Assembly (NCBI RefSeq): GCF_003030345.1
Contig: NZ_CP028158.1
Span: 7,006,001-7,070,000, forward strand
From: Plantactinospora sp. BC1
GTDB lineage: Bacteria > Actinomycetota > Actinomycetes > Mycobacteriales > Micromonosporaceae
Length of the DNA: 64,000 nucleotides
Direction: 5' to 3'
Shown piece by piece: positions 17,790-26,787 of this stretch. A program made the translations under genes and the position numbers. Positions within the stretch are counted from its first letter, which is position 1, and the number at the start of each line of letters is the position of its first letter. The notes under the pieces were generated by a model that was not told the DNA's origin, searched no databases, and saw nothing but the letters and a program-made list of their open reading frames with translations.

Positions 17790-18542
17790 TCACCGGACGC
17801 GGACGAAGGCGGCGGCGTCCAGCGCAGGGCCGGCGGCGCCGTCCACCACCAGGTCGGCCCGTTCGGCGGTACGGTCCGCGGCGAAGTGCGCCCGCTCACC
17901 GCGACGCCAGACCGTGAGTCGAGGTGCCAGCGCGGCGCCGTCCCGGGCCAGGGTACGGTCCCGGCACAGCCGCGCCGGTGCGGTCACGAAGACGGCGAGG
18001 CTGAGTTCGGCGGCGATCACCGCACGGGCGCTGGAGACTCCTTCGACGATCACCACCGGGGCGGGCGGCACCACCGTCCAGTCCGGCCCGAAGCGGCCAC
18101 GGGTCCAGTCGTAGCGGCGGTACCGTGCCGGGCGGCCGGCCCGCAGCGGGGCGAGTATCCACTCCTCCAGCCGGGGCCAGAAGGTGAACTGGTCCGCCCA
18201 GCCGTCGAGCAGGTCGTCGGTGTGCACCACCGGCGTCTTCGGCCCGTCGGCCGGCGTCTTCGGTCCGTCGGCCGGCGTCTTCGGTCCGTCGGCCGGCGGG
18301 TTCCGTCCATCGGGCGGCGGGTTCCGTCCGTCGGCCGGATTGGTGGAGGGTCCGTCGGCGGATCGGAGGGTGTCGTCGAGTGCCGGGGCGGCGTCGAGCG
18401 CGGCCGCCAGCCGGCTGGCGAAGACGGTCTTGCCGGCTCCGCTCGGCCCGTCGACGGCGACCAGCCGGGTCGGTCCCAGCCGGGCCGGCCGGCGCAGGAT
18501 CCGCGCCGCCAACTCGGCGTACGCCTCGACCACGGGTGACAT
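17790..18542 (-). CDS. Uridine-kinase-like P-loop NTPase with a heptad-repeat insertion
   Basis: A 250-residue P-loop protein: VAVDGPSGAGKTVFASRL (Walker A at 32-39), an acidic VVHTDDLLDGW motif, YDWTRGRFGPDW, VVIVEGVSSAR, and a lid-like CRDRTLARDG. This is the layout of the uridine kinase/phosphoribulokinase group, so the substrate is probably a nucleoside or small hydroxylated metabolite. Between Walker A and the HTDD strand lies an insertion of five seven-residue repeats (DGRNPPA/DGPKTPA) encoded by 21-bp tandem DNA repeats. The ATG at 18542 lies seven bases after TAGGGT. It is divergent from the rhodanese gene. Confidence 0.8.
   Translation of the reverse strand: MSPVVEAYAELAARILRRPARLGPTRLVAVDGPSGAGKTVFASRLAAALDAAPALDDTLRSADGPSTNPADGRNPPPDGRNPPADGPKTPADGPKTPADGPKTPVVHTDDLLDGWADQFTFWPRLEEWILAPLRAGRPARYRRYDWTRGRFGPDWTVVPPAPVVIVEGVSSARAVIAAELSLAVFVTAPARLCRDRTLARDGAALAPRLTVWRRGERAHFAADRTAERADLVVDGAAGPALDAAAFVRVR
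18232..18336. repeat. Five 21-bp in-frame tandem repeats inside the kinase-like gene
   Basis: Five head-to-tail 21-bp units, 18232 to 18336; units 2 and 3 are identical, unit 1 differs at one base, and units 4-5 form a diverged pair. On the minus strand each unit encodes seven residues (DGPKTPA or DGRNPPA), so copy-number change keeps the reading frame. Confidence 0.9.
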
Positions 18543-18590
18543 CCGGCCGACCCTACTCCGGGCTGACCTGGGCCGGGAGACACTGATCCG

Positions 18591-19001
18591 GTGTCGGATC
18601 AGGATCGGGGGGTGGCCGCACTGCTGGCTCGCTCCCGTGTCGGGGTACGCCGGTTGACGCCGCTGGAGACGCTCGCGGCCGGACGGCGCGGGGCGCTGCT
18701 GGTGGACACCCGTACCGATCAGCAGCGGGCGGAGCAGGGCGAACTGCCGGGCGCACTGGTGATCGACCGGACCGTACTGGAGTGGCGACTCGATCCGGCG
18801 AGCGGGTCGCGGATCCCGGAGGCGGTCGGTTACGACCTCGAAGTCGTGGTGGTCTGCCGGCAGGGTTACAGCTCCAGCCTGGCGGCGGCCAGCCTCCGCG
18901 GCGTCGGTTTGTGGCGGGCGACGGACCTGATCGGCGGCTTCGAGGCGTGGCGGCGGGCCGGACTCCCCCGTGCCGACGGCCCGGCCGACGTGCGGAGGTG
19001 A
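18591..19001 (+). CDS. Rhodanese-like domain protein
   Basis: A 136-residue single rhodanese domain: LLVDTRTDQQRAEQGELPGA is the entry to the fold, and VVVVCRQGYSSSLAA holds the active-site Cys89 in a CRQGYSS loop followed by the helix that stabilises the persulfide; GGFEAWRRAGLP is the usual C-terminal signature. Such proteins carry sulfane sulfur, for example in thiosulfate or cysteine persulfide handling. The GTG start at 18591 follows GGGAGACACTGATCCG. It converges with cobQ, with about 80 bases between stops. Confidence 0.9.
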   Translation: MSDQDRGVAALLARSRVGVRRLTPLETLAAGRRGALLVDTRTDQQRAEQGELPGALVIDRTVLEWRLDPASGSRIPEAVGYDLEVVVVCRQGYSSSLAAASLRGVGLWRATDLIGGFEAWRRAGLPRADGPADVRR

Positions 19002-19080
19002 TCCCTGCCCTCGACGCGACAGCCCGGAGCCTCCCACCGCCGTCGCCCGGCAGCCCCGGAGCCTCCCGTCGAATGGGCGG

Positions 19081-20724
19081 CTATCTCGTCGGAACGCCCG
19101 GGGCGGAGGCGGAGGCGGAGGCGGAGGCGGAGGCGGGGGCGGGGGCGGAGGCGGAGGCGGGGGCGGGGGCCGGCGGTGCGCCCGGCGGGACGAACGGTAG
19201 CCCGGCCGGTGGCCCCTGCTCGACGAGCCGCCACAGGGCGGCGGTGTCGAGGTGCTCCTCCACCAGGTCGCCGAGGAGGTCCAGGGTGCGTTCCCGGGCC
19301 GCCGCGAACGAGGTGTCCGGGGCGACCTGGAAGCCGTGCCGGCCGGCCAGTCGGGCCACCTCGGTGAGGAAGCGCCGACGAAACCCGTCCGAAGTGAAGG
19401 CGCCGTGCCAGTGGGTGCCGAAGAGGTGACCGAGCGCCGCTCCCTCCGGTCGGCCGTCCGAAGAGCGGATCAGCGGCGACGGTGCCGGGTCGGCGTTGGA
19501 GACGTACCCGTGGTGGATCTCGTAGCCCTGGACCGGGACCGACCCGAACGCCGTGCCCGCCGAGCGCGTCACGGTCTTGGCGGCGCCGAAAGTGATCTCG
19601 ATGGGCAGCAGGCCGAGGCCGGCGACCCGGCCACGCCCACTCTCCACCTCGTCGTCGATGCTGCGGGCGAGCATCTGGAAACCGCCGCAGATGCCGAGCA
19701 GCGGTCGACCGGCGGCCACGTGTGCGTGCACCACGTCGGCCAGCCCGGTACGGCGCAGCCACTCCAGGTCCGCCACCGTCGACTTCGTGCCCGGCAGTAC
19801 GACGAGATCGGCGGCGGCCACCTCGGCCGGCTCGACGGTCAACCGGACCCGTACCCCCGGCTCGGTGGCGAGCGCCTCCACGTCGGTGGCGTTGGAGACC
19901 CGGGGCAGCCGGACCACCGCCACGTCCAGCCACTCACCGCCCTTCGGCGGCGCCGGGCGGCCGAGCACCCGCCCGTAGGCGAGCGAGTCCTCGGCGTCCA
20001 GCCACAGGTCGACGTGCCACGGCAGCACCCCGTACGTCGGCCGTCCGGTGAGCCGGTTCAACATGTCGAGGCCGGGACGGAGCAGGTCCAGATCGCCCCG
20101 GAACTTGTTGACCACGAAGCCGGCCACGAGTTCCTGGTCGGCGGCGTCCAGCAGGGCCACGGTGCCGAACATCGACGCGAAGACGCCGCCCCGGTCGATG
20201 TCGCCGACCACGATCGTGGGCAGTCGGGCGTGCCGGGCCAGGCCCATGTTGGCGTAGTCGGTGTCCCGAAGGTTGATCTCCGTAGGGCTGCCCGCTCCCT
20301 CGCAGACCACCACGTCGTACTCCGCGCGCAGCTCGGCGAGCGCCTCGAAGGCGGCCGTCGCCAGCCGGGGACGGAGGGCACGGAAGTTGCCGGCGGTGAC
20401 GGTGTCCACCGCCCGGCCGAGCAGCACCACCTGGCTCGACCGGTCACTACCGGGCTTCAGCAGTACCGGATTGAACCGCAGGTCCGGCGACACTCCACAG
20501 GCGGCGGCCTGCATGGCCTGGGCTCGACCGATCTCCCCGCCCCGCCCGTCCGGCCCGATCACCACCGCCGAGTTGTTGGACATGTTCTGGGCCTTGAACG
20601 GCGCCACCCTGACCCCCTGGCGGTGCAGCCAGCGGCAGATACCGGCGGTGAGCACGCTCTTGCCGGCGTCCGAGGTGGTGCCCGCGACCAGCAGTCCACC
20701 GCGCGCGGCCCGCACGGCGCTCAC
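19081..20724 (-). CDS. cobQ: Cobyric acid synthase (CobQ/CbiP)
   Basis: Amidates the b, d, e and g carboxylates of adenosylcobyrinate a,c-diamide with glutamine and ATP. The 547-residue product has P-loop [56 protein letters not shown], the glutaminase nucleophile in [11 protein letters not shown], and the His region [12 protein letters not shown] at 20724 overlaps the cbiB stop as GTGA and gives a normal N-terminus, better than the upstream ATG at 20805, which would overlap cbiB by 85 bases. The last 30 residues are an Ala/Ser/Pro run coded by GGAGGC hexamer repeats at about 19100-19180. Unlike the cobB-like gene here, its glutaminase cysteine is present. Confidence 0.93.
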   Translation of the reverse strand: MSAVRAARGGLLVAGTTSDAGKSVLTAGICRWLHRQGVRVAPFKAQNMSNNSAVVIGPDGRGGEIGRAQAMQAAACGVSPDLRFNPVLLKPGSDRSSQVVLLGRAVDTVTAGNFRALRPRLATAAFEALAELRAEYDVVVCEGAGSPTEINLRDTDYANMGLARHARLPTIVVGDIDRGGVFASMFGTVALLDAADQELVAGFVVNKFRGDLDLLRPGLDMLNRLTGRPTYGVLPWHVDLWLDAEDSLAYGRVLGRPAPPKGGEWLDVAVVRLPRVSNATDVEALATEPGVRVRLTVEPAEVAAADLVVLPGTKSTVADLEWLRRTGLADVVHAHVAAGRPLLGICGGFQMLARSIDDEVESGRGRVAGLGLLPIEITFGAAKTVTRSAGTAFGSVPVQGYEIHHGYVSNADPAPSPLIRSSDGRPEGAALGHLFGTHWHGAFTSDGFRRRFLTEVARLAGRHGFQVAPDTSFAAARERTLDLLGDLVEEHLDTAALWRLVEQGPPAGLPFVPPGAPPAPAPASASAPAPASASASASASAPGVPTR

Positions 20725-21893
20725 CGACCCGGCCGGGCTCGCCGACCCGACGGACTCTCCATGTGGGACCGGGCACCGAGTCGGGTCAACCGGCGGGTCA
20801 GCCAACCGGTCGTGACCCGACGCGGCCGGCTGGTCGCCGCGTACGCCACCGTCACGCCCAGCGCGGCGAGCCCGACCGCGCCGGAGAGCCGGGCGGCCCG
20901 ATCGATGTGCCGCGCCTCCGGCCGAGGCCCGTCGCCGAGGAAGGGCCGCACCTCACACCGTCCGAAGTAGACGTTGCGGCCGCCCAGCCGGACGCCCAGC
21001 GCACCCGCCATCGCCGCCTCGCACTGTCCGGCGTTCGGGCTGGGATGGTCCGCCCGGTCGCGCCGCCAGACGTGCCAGGCACGTGTCCGGTCTCCCCTGA
21101 CCAGCGGGGCGGCGCCGATGGTGAGCAGCCCGGTCAGCCGGGAGGGCACCAGGTTGAGCGCGTCGTCGAGGCGGGCGGCGGCGGTGCCGAACCGGGCGTA
21201 CCGCTCCGAGCGGTGCCCGACCATCGCGTCCAGGGTGTTCACCGCCCGGTAGCCGAGCAGACCGGGCAGTCCCGCCACCGCACCCCAGACCAGTGGCGCG
21301 ACCACCGCGTCGGAGGTGTTCTCCGCCACCGACTCGACGGTGGCCCGGGCGAGTTCCGGCTCGTCGAGTGCGGCAGGGTCGCGTCCGCAGAGGTGGCCCA
21401 GCCGTTGCCGGGCCGCCGGCAGGTCCGCCCGGCGAAGCGCCTGGCTCATGACCGTGGCCTCGCGGCGCAGCGTCCGCCCGCCGAGCACCGTCCAGGTGGC
21501 GGCGGCGACCAGCGCCGCGCGGGCCAGCGGCCGATGCCGGGTGGCGGCCGCCGCCGCCGCGCCGAGCACCACTGGTACGCCGACCGCCAGCGCCGCGAAC
21601 CCGGCCCCCGAGGTACGCCGGGGCTGGTACAACCGCCGTTCGAGCGCCGCCGCGAACTGCCCGAACCCGGCGACCGGATGCCCCCGGCGGGGATCACCGA
21701 GGAGCGCGTCGAGTGCATAGCCGGCGGCCAGTCCGGCGGCGTTCGCCGCACCGCTGCCCAGCCACCCGGACGCCGCGCCCCGGCTGCCGGTCCGGTTCGC
21801 CCCGGCGGGCCACATCCTGCCGCGCAAGCCCGCCTCGTCGGCGGTTCCGGACGACCTGCTGTCGGTTCCGGGCAACCTGCTGTCTGGCCGCAC
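20721..21893 (-). CDS. cbiB: Adenosylcobinamide-phosphate synthase (CobD/CbiB)
   Basis: A multi-pass membrane enzyme that attaches aminopropanol(-phosphate) to adenosylcobyric acid. The product (about 390 residues) shows [39 protein letters not shown] and [12 protein letters not shown], all CbiB signatures, with several hydrophobic helices between. The GTG at 21893 has GGGGGAGG eight bases before it; the first in-frame GTG, at 21902, would start too close to that site. TAGGCT at 21915-21920 is a plausible -10 box, giving a short leader. It is coupled to cobQ by a GTGA overlap. An N-terminal stretch of about 50 polar residues precedes the first conserved helix. Confidence 0.9.
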   Translation of the reverse strand: MRPDSRLPGTDSRSSGTADEAGLRGRMWPAGANRTGSRGAASGWLGSGAANAAGLAAGYALDALLGDPRRGHPVAGFGQFAAALERRLYQPRRTSGAGFAALAVGVPVVLGAAAAAATRHRPLARAALVAAATWTVLGGRTLRREATVMSQALRRADLPAARQRLGHLCGRDPAALDEPELARATVESVAENTSDAVVAPLVWGAVAGLPGLLGYRAVNTLDAMVGHRSERYARFGTAAARLDDALNLVPSRLTGLLTIGAAPLVRGDRTRAWHVWRRDRADHPSPNAGQCEAAMAGALGVRLGGRNVYFGRCEVRPFLGDGPRPEARHIDRAARLSGAVGLAALGVTVAYAATSRPRRVTTGWLTRRLTRLGARSHMESPSGRRARPGR

Positions 21894-21954
21894 TGCGACC
21901 ACCTCCCCCGCCGGAGCCTAGTCCGGCCGCCCGGAGGCCGATCGCCGCTCCGCT

Positions 21955-22134
21955 GACCAGCGCCTCCGTCGGTAGGGCAGGCGCACCGGTGACCAGTGCC
22001 TCCGTCGGCAGGGCAGGCGCACCGGTGACCAGTGCCTCCGTCGGCAGGGCAGGCGCACCGGTGACCAGTGCCTCCGTCGGCAGGGCAGGCGCACCGGTGA
22101 CCAGTGCCTCCGTCGGCAGGGCAGGCGCACCGGC
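21955..22134. repeat. Five perfect or near-perfect 36-bp tandem repeats upstream of cbiB
   Basis: Units at 21955, 21991, 22027, 22063 and 22099, each 36 bp with no spacer. Units 2-4 are identical; unit 1 differs at two bases and unit 5 at its last base. The array lies just behind the cbiB promoter and about 165 bp before the acyltransferase start. All frames are open through it because 36 is a multiple of three. No gene is recognisable. Confidence 0.95.
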
Positions 22135-22298
22135 AGATGCGCCGACGGCGGGCCGGCACGTCACCGGATAGGGTCGCGGACGAGCCCGCGACGGCGGGGG
22201 TACCCAGCCGGGAGGCCCCGTACGACCAGACACCCGGCACAATCCGGCCGACGGGAGGCGTAAGTGCTGGCCATCGATGTACCCAGCGAGGAGGTCCG

Positions 22299-23837
22299 AT
22301 GACCAGTGTGACGGCCGTCACCGGGGAGTCCGCGGGCGGATCGGCTGCCGCCGGTGGGGTCGTACCGGCCGACCGAGCGGCGCAGATCGACCGAGCGGCG
22401 GAGACTGACCGAGCCGGGGATGGCGGCGGGCGGGGCGGCGTCGACTCGGCGGCGGGTGCCGGCCGGACGGGACGAGGCGGTGCGGACGGTGGACTGCACC
22501 GGCTGCCGTCCCTGACCGGATTGCGGTGGGTCGCCGCGATGCTGGTCTTCGGCTTTCACATCGGCACCATGCAGATCGTCGCCGAGCCCGACTATCGCCA
22601 GATCGTCGACTGGGTCTTCACGCTCGGCCTCTCCGGGGTGCAGTTCTTCTTCATCCTCAGCGGCTTCGTGCTGGTCTGGTCCGCCCGGCCCGGCGACACG
22701 AAGCGTGCGTTCTGGCGGCGTCGGGCGGCGAAGATCTACCCGAACCACGTCGTCACCTGGGCCGTGGTCATCGCCCTCGGGTTGTACTGGGCCGACCCCG
22801 TCAACATCAAGGCGGCGCTGGCCAACCTCTTCCTGGTGCAGGCCTGGATCCCGGTCGACGGCTACTTCTACAGCATCAACAACGTCAGTTGGTCGCTCGC
22901 CTGCGAGATGTTCTTCTATCTCACGCTGCCGTTCGTCCTCCCGCTGATCCGCCGGATGCGGGCGTGGCAGCTCTACGCCGTGCTCGTCGCCATGCCCCTG
23001 CTCATCCTGTTGATGTGGCCGGGCCAGCAACTGCTGCCGGAGACCGTCCGCTGGTGGTTCACGCAGATCTTCCCGGTCGTACGCTCCTTCGAGTTCTGGA
23101 TGGGCGTCGCCGCCGCCGAACTCATGCTGCGGGGGAAGTGGCGAGGGCCGGGTTTGCTCCTCTCCACCGGTCTCTTCGTCGCGATCTGGGTGGCGTCGAT
23201 GGAGTGGATCCGGGCGGAACTCTGGACCACCGTGCTGGCCTTCGGTTACATCCTGGTGATCGCCAGTGCCGCCCGGGCGGACACCACCGGTCGCTGGTCC
23301 CCGTGGCGGTCCCGTCCCCTGGTCTGGCTCGGCGAGGTGTCGTTCGCGTTCTATCTGGTCCATGTCTTCCTGATCAAGGCCATCTTCCGGTTCACCGGGC
23401 ACAGCGGTGGGTTCCCCGGCTGGCAGGGGCCGGCCGTCGCGCTCGCCATGCTGGTGGTGAGCCTGTTCGCCGCCTGGTTGCTCTTCCGGTTCGTCGAGAC
23501 GCCGATGATGCGTCTGCTCAATCCTCGGCGTCGACCTCGACCCACACCGCTGCCGCCCGGTGTCGTACGGCAACGGCAGCCCGACCGACCCGGTGAACCG
23601 ACTCCGGATGCCGGGTCGGAGCCCGCCGGGACGGAGCCGGCGGGGACGGAGCCGGCGGGGATGGCGCCAGCGGGGACGGAGCCGGCGGGGGTGTCGGGTG
23701 GCGATGCTGCCGGGCCGGGGCAGGAGCGGCCGGAGCGGGTGAGTTCGGAGAGCCAGGCGACCGGGGCGGTGCCGGCACCCCGACGCGATCAGGAGTCTCG
23801 CGAGGATTCCGGAAGCCCGTCCCGGGCAAGGGCATAG
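22299..23837 (+). CDS. Membrane acyltransferase of the acyltransferase-3 (OafA/YrhL) family
   Basis: A 512-residue integral membrane O-acyltransferase: after about 65 variable residues, LPSLTGLRWVAAMLVFGFH carries the family's H and R start motif, then GVQFFFILSGFVLVWSAR, RRRAAKIYPNHVVTW, and about ten hydrophobic helices ending FAFYLVHVFLIKAIF and LFRFVETPMMRLL. Such enzymes acetylate or acylate cell-surface sugars, antibiotics or peptidoglycan. The ATG at 22299 has GAGGAGG five bases upstream, so upstream in-frame ATGs are rejected. The C-terminal 85 residues are low complexity, with 15-bp repeats encoding EPAGT units (about 23633-23690). Confidence 0.9.
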   Translation: MTSVTAVTGESAGGSAAAGGVVPADRAAQIDRAAETDRAGDGGGRGGVDSAAGAGRTGRGGADGGLHRLPSLTGLRWVAAMLVFGFHIGTMQIVAEPDYRQIVDWVFTLGLSGVQFFFILSGFVLVWSARPGDTKRAFWRRRAAKIYPNHVVTWAVVIALGLYWADPVNIKAALANLFLVQAWIPVDGYFYSINNVSWSLACEMFFYLTLPFVLPLIRRMRAWQLYAVLVAMPLLILLMWPGQQLLPETVRWWFTQIFPVVRSFEFWMGVAAAELMLRGKWRGPGLLLSTGLFVAIWVASMEWIRAELWTTVLAFGYILVIASAARADTTGRWSPWRSRPLVWLGEVSFAFYLVHVFLIKAIFRFTGHSGGFPGWQGPAVALAMLVVSLFAAWLLFRFVETPMMRLLNPRRRPRPTPLPPGVVRQRQPDRPGEPTPDAGSEPAGTEPAGTEPAGMAPAGTEPAGVSGGDAAGPGQERPERVSSESQATGAVPAPRRDQESREDSGSPSRARA

Positions 23838-23972
23838 CCCGCAGGGCCGGCCGAACCCTGCGATGCCCGGGCACGAGGCCCTCCGACGGCGGTGCGACCC
23901 GCTCGCCAGTACCACATCGCCCCTCGCTTTGAGACCGTGCGGCGAATTCGAGGCTGCCCGCCTAGACGGTTC

Positions 23973-24014
23973 GGGTGGGGAGATCGGCCAGTGCCGCGAC
24001 CGATCTCCCCACCC
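23973..24014. terminator. Perfect 15-bp stem hairpin between convergent genes
   Basis: Arms 23973-23987 (GGGTGGGGAGATCGG) and 24000-24014 are exact reverse complements around a 12-base loop. It lies between the stops of the acyltransferase (+) and the ssb gene (-), so a bidirectional terminator is the likely role; there is no T-run, as is common in actinobacteria. Confidence 0.65.
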
Positions 24015-24103
24015 TCGGTCAGCCCGGACGGCGGTGCGGAGGCGACCACCGCGTCGATCCGGGCGAACCGTTGTCCGGCCGACTATCGGACCGGACCGCC
24101 GGA

Positions 24104-24147
24104 CCAGGCACGGTGAGATCGGACCCCTTTCCGACCGGAGTGCCTGG
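24104..24147. terminator. Second inverted repeat before the ssb stop
   Basis: CCAGGCAC (24104-24111) pairs with GTGCCTGG (24140-24147); inside lies a nested TCGG/CCGA pair around a CCCCTTT stretch. It is 19 bases downstream of the ssb stop on that gene's strand, a good position for its terminator. Confidence 0.5.
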
Positions 24148-24165
24148 CCCGGATGTGTGGTGGGT

Positions 24166-24930
24166 TCAGACGGATACCGGCGTACGGCCACGACCACGTC
24201 GGCCACGACCGGCGCCACCGGTCTTGCCGAGGTCCGTGGTGTCCACGTCGGGCCCGTCCCGGAACTCCTGCTCGTCCTCGTCGGCACCGTTGGTGCCGGG
24301 TGCGACCTCGTCGTCCCCGAGATCGGCCGCGTCGACGCCGTCCAGCCCGTCGACGCCGTCCAGCCCGTCGAAGTGATCGGCGGGCAGGTGCAGGGAGTCG
24401 AGGCCCTGACCCGACGGAACCGGCAGGCCCCGGTAGTCGCCGTCGTCGTCGAACGGGCGCTCGTCGGGCAGTACCGGTGCTTCGTCGGGCGGGACCGATT
24501 CGGTGGTCTCGCCGTGCACCCGGGCCTCGGCCTCGGCCTCCTCCATCGAGGAGGTCGCCATCGAGGGCCGGTTGCGCGAGAACCGCCCCCTTCCCCGGGA
24601 CAGGTCGTGGCCGACGGCCACCGCCTCCAACTCGTACATGGTCCGGTGGTTGCCCGCGTCGTCGGTCCAGTCCCGGGTGTAGAGCCGGCCGACCACGACG
24701 ACCGGGTCGCCGACCATCACCGAGGAGGCAACCCCCTCGGCCAGCTTGCGCCAACAGTTCACCCTGACCCGCAGGCTGTTGCCGTCGACCCACCGGCCGC
24801 TCTCCCGATCGAGGCGACGGGCGGTCGAGGCCACCTTGAAGTTGGCCACCAGGGTGCCGCTCTGGGTGGTACGCCGCCATTCTGGAGCTGTCAGCACATT
24901 GCCGACAACCGTTACGTAAGTGTCGAACAT
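24166..24930 (-). CDS. Single-stranded DNA-binding protein (second, SsbB-like paralogue)
   Basis: A 254-residue SSB. The OB fold covers about 1-115: MFDTYVTVVGNVLTAPEWRR, then LVANFKVAST, VNCWRKLAEGVASSVMVGDPV and YTRDWTDDAGNHRTMYELEA. The remaining half is disordered, with a DGLDGVDGLDGVD repeat. The C-terminus ends RGRTPVSV and lacks the acidic DDDIPF-type tip with which replicative SSBs recruit partners. It is not next to rpsF/rpsR as the housekeeping ssb is. A secondary SSB for recombination, competence or sporulation is a reasonable guess. The start has GGAGGGA three bases upstream. It is divergent from the hydrolase gene. Confidence 0.88.
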   Translation of the reverse strand: MFDTYVTVVGNVLTAPEWRRTTQSGTLVANFKVASTARRLDRESGRWVDGNSLRVRVNCWRKLAEGVASSVMVGDPVVVVGRLYTRDWTDDAGNHRTMYELEAVAVGHDLSRGRGRFSRNRPSMATSSMEEAEAEARVHGETTESVPPDEAPVLPDERPFDDDGDYRGLPVPSGQGLDSLHLPADHFDGLDGVDGLDGVDAADLGDDEVAPGTNGADEDEQEFRDGPDVDTTDLGKTGGAGRGRRGRGRTPVSV

Positions 24931-25026
24931 CGTCCCTCCACAGGGATCCAGTTGTTCCCGTCCGAGCCGACTCGACCGACAGCCTCACCGCCGTACCCGC
25001 AAAGCCGCCACCGTGGCCGACACGCC

Positions 25027-25054
25027 TGTGGACAACCCGACGCCCTGTGGAAAA
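25027..25054. promoter_or_regulatory. Two DnaA-box-like sites upstream of a leaderless promoter
   Basis: TGTGGACAA at 25027-25035 is the exact complement of TTGTCCACA, the box described for high-GC actinobacteria, and TGTGGAAAA at 25046-25054 is a near match in the same orientation 19 bp away. They lie in the ssb/hydrolase divergent region. They might titrate DnaA or link expression to replication; chance is possible. Confidence 0.4.
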
Positions 25055-25101
25055 AGCCCTGATCAAAGACCGATCTGGTATTGCCGAGTAGCGTCGGGGA
25101 G

Positions 25102-26787
25102 GTGGAACCGGATCTGCTCGGACCGCCCTACGAGCGGCAGACGATCGATCTCGGCCGCGACGCCGAGGGACCGGTGGTGGCCACCCTGGTCCGGCGCCGG
25201 GCCAGCCGGCCGAGCGACCGGGCGGTGCTCTACGTGCACGGCTTCGTCGACTACTTCTTCCAGACCCACCTGGCGGACTTCTTCGTCGAGCAGGGCTGGC
25301 ATTTCTACGCGCTCGACCTGCGCAAGCACGGACGCAGCCTGCTGCCGCACCAGACGCCGAACTTCTGTCACGACGTCACCGAGTACTTCCCGGAACTCGA
25401 CGCGGCGGCCCGGATCATCCGCGAGACGGACGGCAACCGGACGTTGCTGGTCAACGGACACTCGACCGGCGGTCTGGTCACCGCGCTCTGGGCACACGAG
25501 CGCAGAGCCGCCGGAGTCGTCGACGGACTCTTCCTGAACAGCCCGTTCTTCGATCTCAACCTGCCCTGGCTGGTCCGCCGGCCGGCCCTGGCGATGCTCG
25601 CCCGGGTCAGCCGCCGGATGCCGTACCGGACCGTCCCCCGCCGGCTCTCCGCCGTGTACGGCCACAGCCTGCACGCCGAGCACCGGGGCGAATGGAACTA
25701 CGACCTCACCTGGAAACCGGTCGGCGGATTCCCGGTCCGGGTCGGCTGGCTCGCCGCGATCCGACAGGCGCAGCGGCGACTCCGGGCCGGGCTGGAGATC
25801 CCGGTACCCGTGCTGGTGAGTATCTCCGAGCGCACCTTCCGGGGCCGGACCTGGCACGAGTCCGCCACCGGGTCGGACGCCGTACTGGACGTCGAGCACA
25901 TCGCCCGGTGGGCGCCGAAGCTGGGCCGGCACGTGACACTGATCCGGTTCGACGGTGCCCTGCACGACCTCACCCTCTCCGGGCCGGCGGTGCGTCAGCG
26001 GGTCTTCACCGAGTTGGCCCGCTGGGCCTCGGCTTACGTCGTTTCGAGCCCCGCACCGGCGGCCGCTCCGGCCAGTCCGTCGTCCCTCCGTCCCCGGACG
26101 AACGCTGCCGGGGCACCCGGTACGGACCCGGCTCCGACCCCGAGGCGGCCCGCCACCGACCCCGTTCGGGCCCGGGTTCCGTCTCCGGCTCCTGATCAGG
26201 CTCCGGAGGGCCACCGTGCCACCGGGCCCGAGGCGCCCCGGACGCCGGCCGGGGGTCGTCCCGCCACCGATCCGGCTCCGATCCGGACTCCGGCCCCGGC
26301 CCCGGCCCCGGCCGAGAGTCGGCTCGCCGCCGCCCCGGAGCCGGACCCGGCTCCTCCGCTCGACGGGCACTCCGCCACCGCTCCGGCTCAGCTTCGATCT
26401 CAGGTTCGGGCGCCGGTCCCGGGGCCCCGCCCCGCCAGCGCCCCGACTCCCGGAACGGCTCCGACTCCGGCTCCGCGAACCGCTCCGGCTTCCGGAACCG
26501 CCCCGACTCCCGGAACGGCTGCGGGTCCCGGAACCGCTCCGGGTCCCCCCGGCGAGCCCCCCGGAGCCGCTCAGGACCCGGCCGCAGATCACGGTCCCGC
26601 TCAGGACCCGGCCGCAGGTCGCGGTCCCGCTCGGGAGCCGGCCGCAGGTCGCGGTCCCGCTCAGGAGCCGGCCGGCGATCCGGCTCCGGAGCCGGCTCCT
26701 CCCACCGGTCCGGCTGCGGTTCCGGCTCCGCCGTCGCCCGATACGGCGACCAGCCGCCCTGCCGCCACACCAGCAGCTCACGACTGA
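25102..26787 (+). CDS. Alpha/beta hydrolase (serine aminopeptidase/lysophospholipase-like) with a long disordered tail antisense to the next gene
   Basis: The first roughly 320 residues form a Hydrolase_4-type fold: YVHGFVDYFF (oxyanion region), DLRKHGRS, nucleophile elbow VNGHSTGG (Ser near 121), and the catalytic His in FDGALHDLTLS. Such enzymes hydrolyse lipids or small esters in the cytoplasm. No stop follows the domain: the frame stays open for about 240 more Pro/Ala residues, exactly where the opposite strand encodes the tail of the neighbouring gene. Third-position T is common in this tail, so it may be passive readthrough rather than selected protein. The GTG at 25102 is seven bases after TAGCGT; a TTG at 25081 is the only earlier choice. 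Confidence 0.8.
   Translation: MEPDLLGPPYERQTIDLGRDAEGPVVATLVRRRASRPSDRAVLYVHGFVDYFFQTHLADFFVEQGWHFYALDLRKHGRSLLPHQTPNFCHDVTEYFPELDAAARIIRETDGNRTLLVNGHSTGGLVTALWAHERRAAGVVDGLFLNSPFFDLNLPWLVRRPALAMLARVSRRMPYRTVPRRLSAVYGHSLHAEHRGEWNYDLTWKPVGGFPVRVGWLAAIRQAQRRLRAGLEIPVPVLVSISERTFRGRTWHESATGSDAVLDVEHIARWAPKLGRHVTLIRFDGALHDLTLSGPAVRQRVFTELARWASAYVVSSPAPAAAPASPSSLRPRTNAAGAPGTDPAPTPRRPATDPVRARVPSPAPDQAPEGHRATGPEAPRTPAGGRPATDPAPIRTPAPAPAPAESRLAAAPEPDPAPPLDGHSATAPAQLRSQVRAPVPGPRPASAPTPGTAPTPAPRTAPASGTAPTPGTAAGPGTAPGPPGEPPGAAQDPAADHGPAQDPAAGRGPAREPAAGRGPAQEPAGDPAPEPAPPTGPAAVPAPPSPDTATSRPAATPAAHD

Noticed and set aside
20724-20805. CobQ start at ATG 20805
   Set aside because: Needs an 85-base overlap with cbiB and adds residues not expected; GTG 20724 gives a GTGA overlap and a family-like N-terminus.
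21955-22134. CRISPR array
   Set aside because: The 36-bp units follow each other with no spacers, and there are no cas genes; it is a minisatellite.
22104-22298. N-terminal extension of the acyltransferase from an upstream ATG
   Set aside because: It would begin inside the repeat array; the ATG at 22299 has a strong GAGGAGG site.
1-22300. Cobalamin riboswitch before cob genes
   Set aside because: No B12-box-like element or long structured leader was found upstream of the CobC-type, cobB or cbiB genes; the observed leaders are short or absent.
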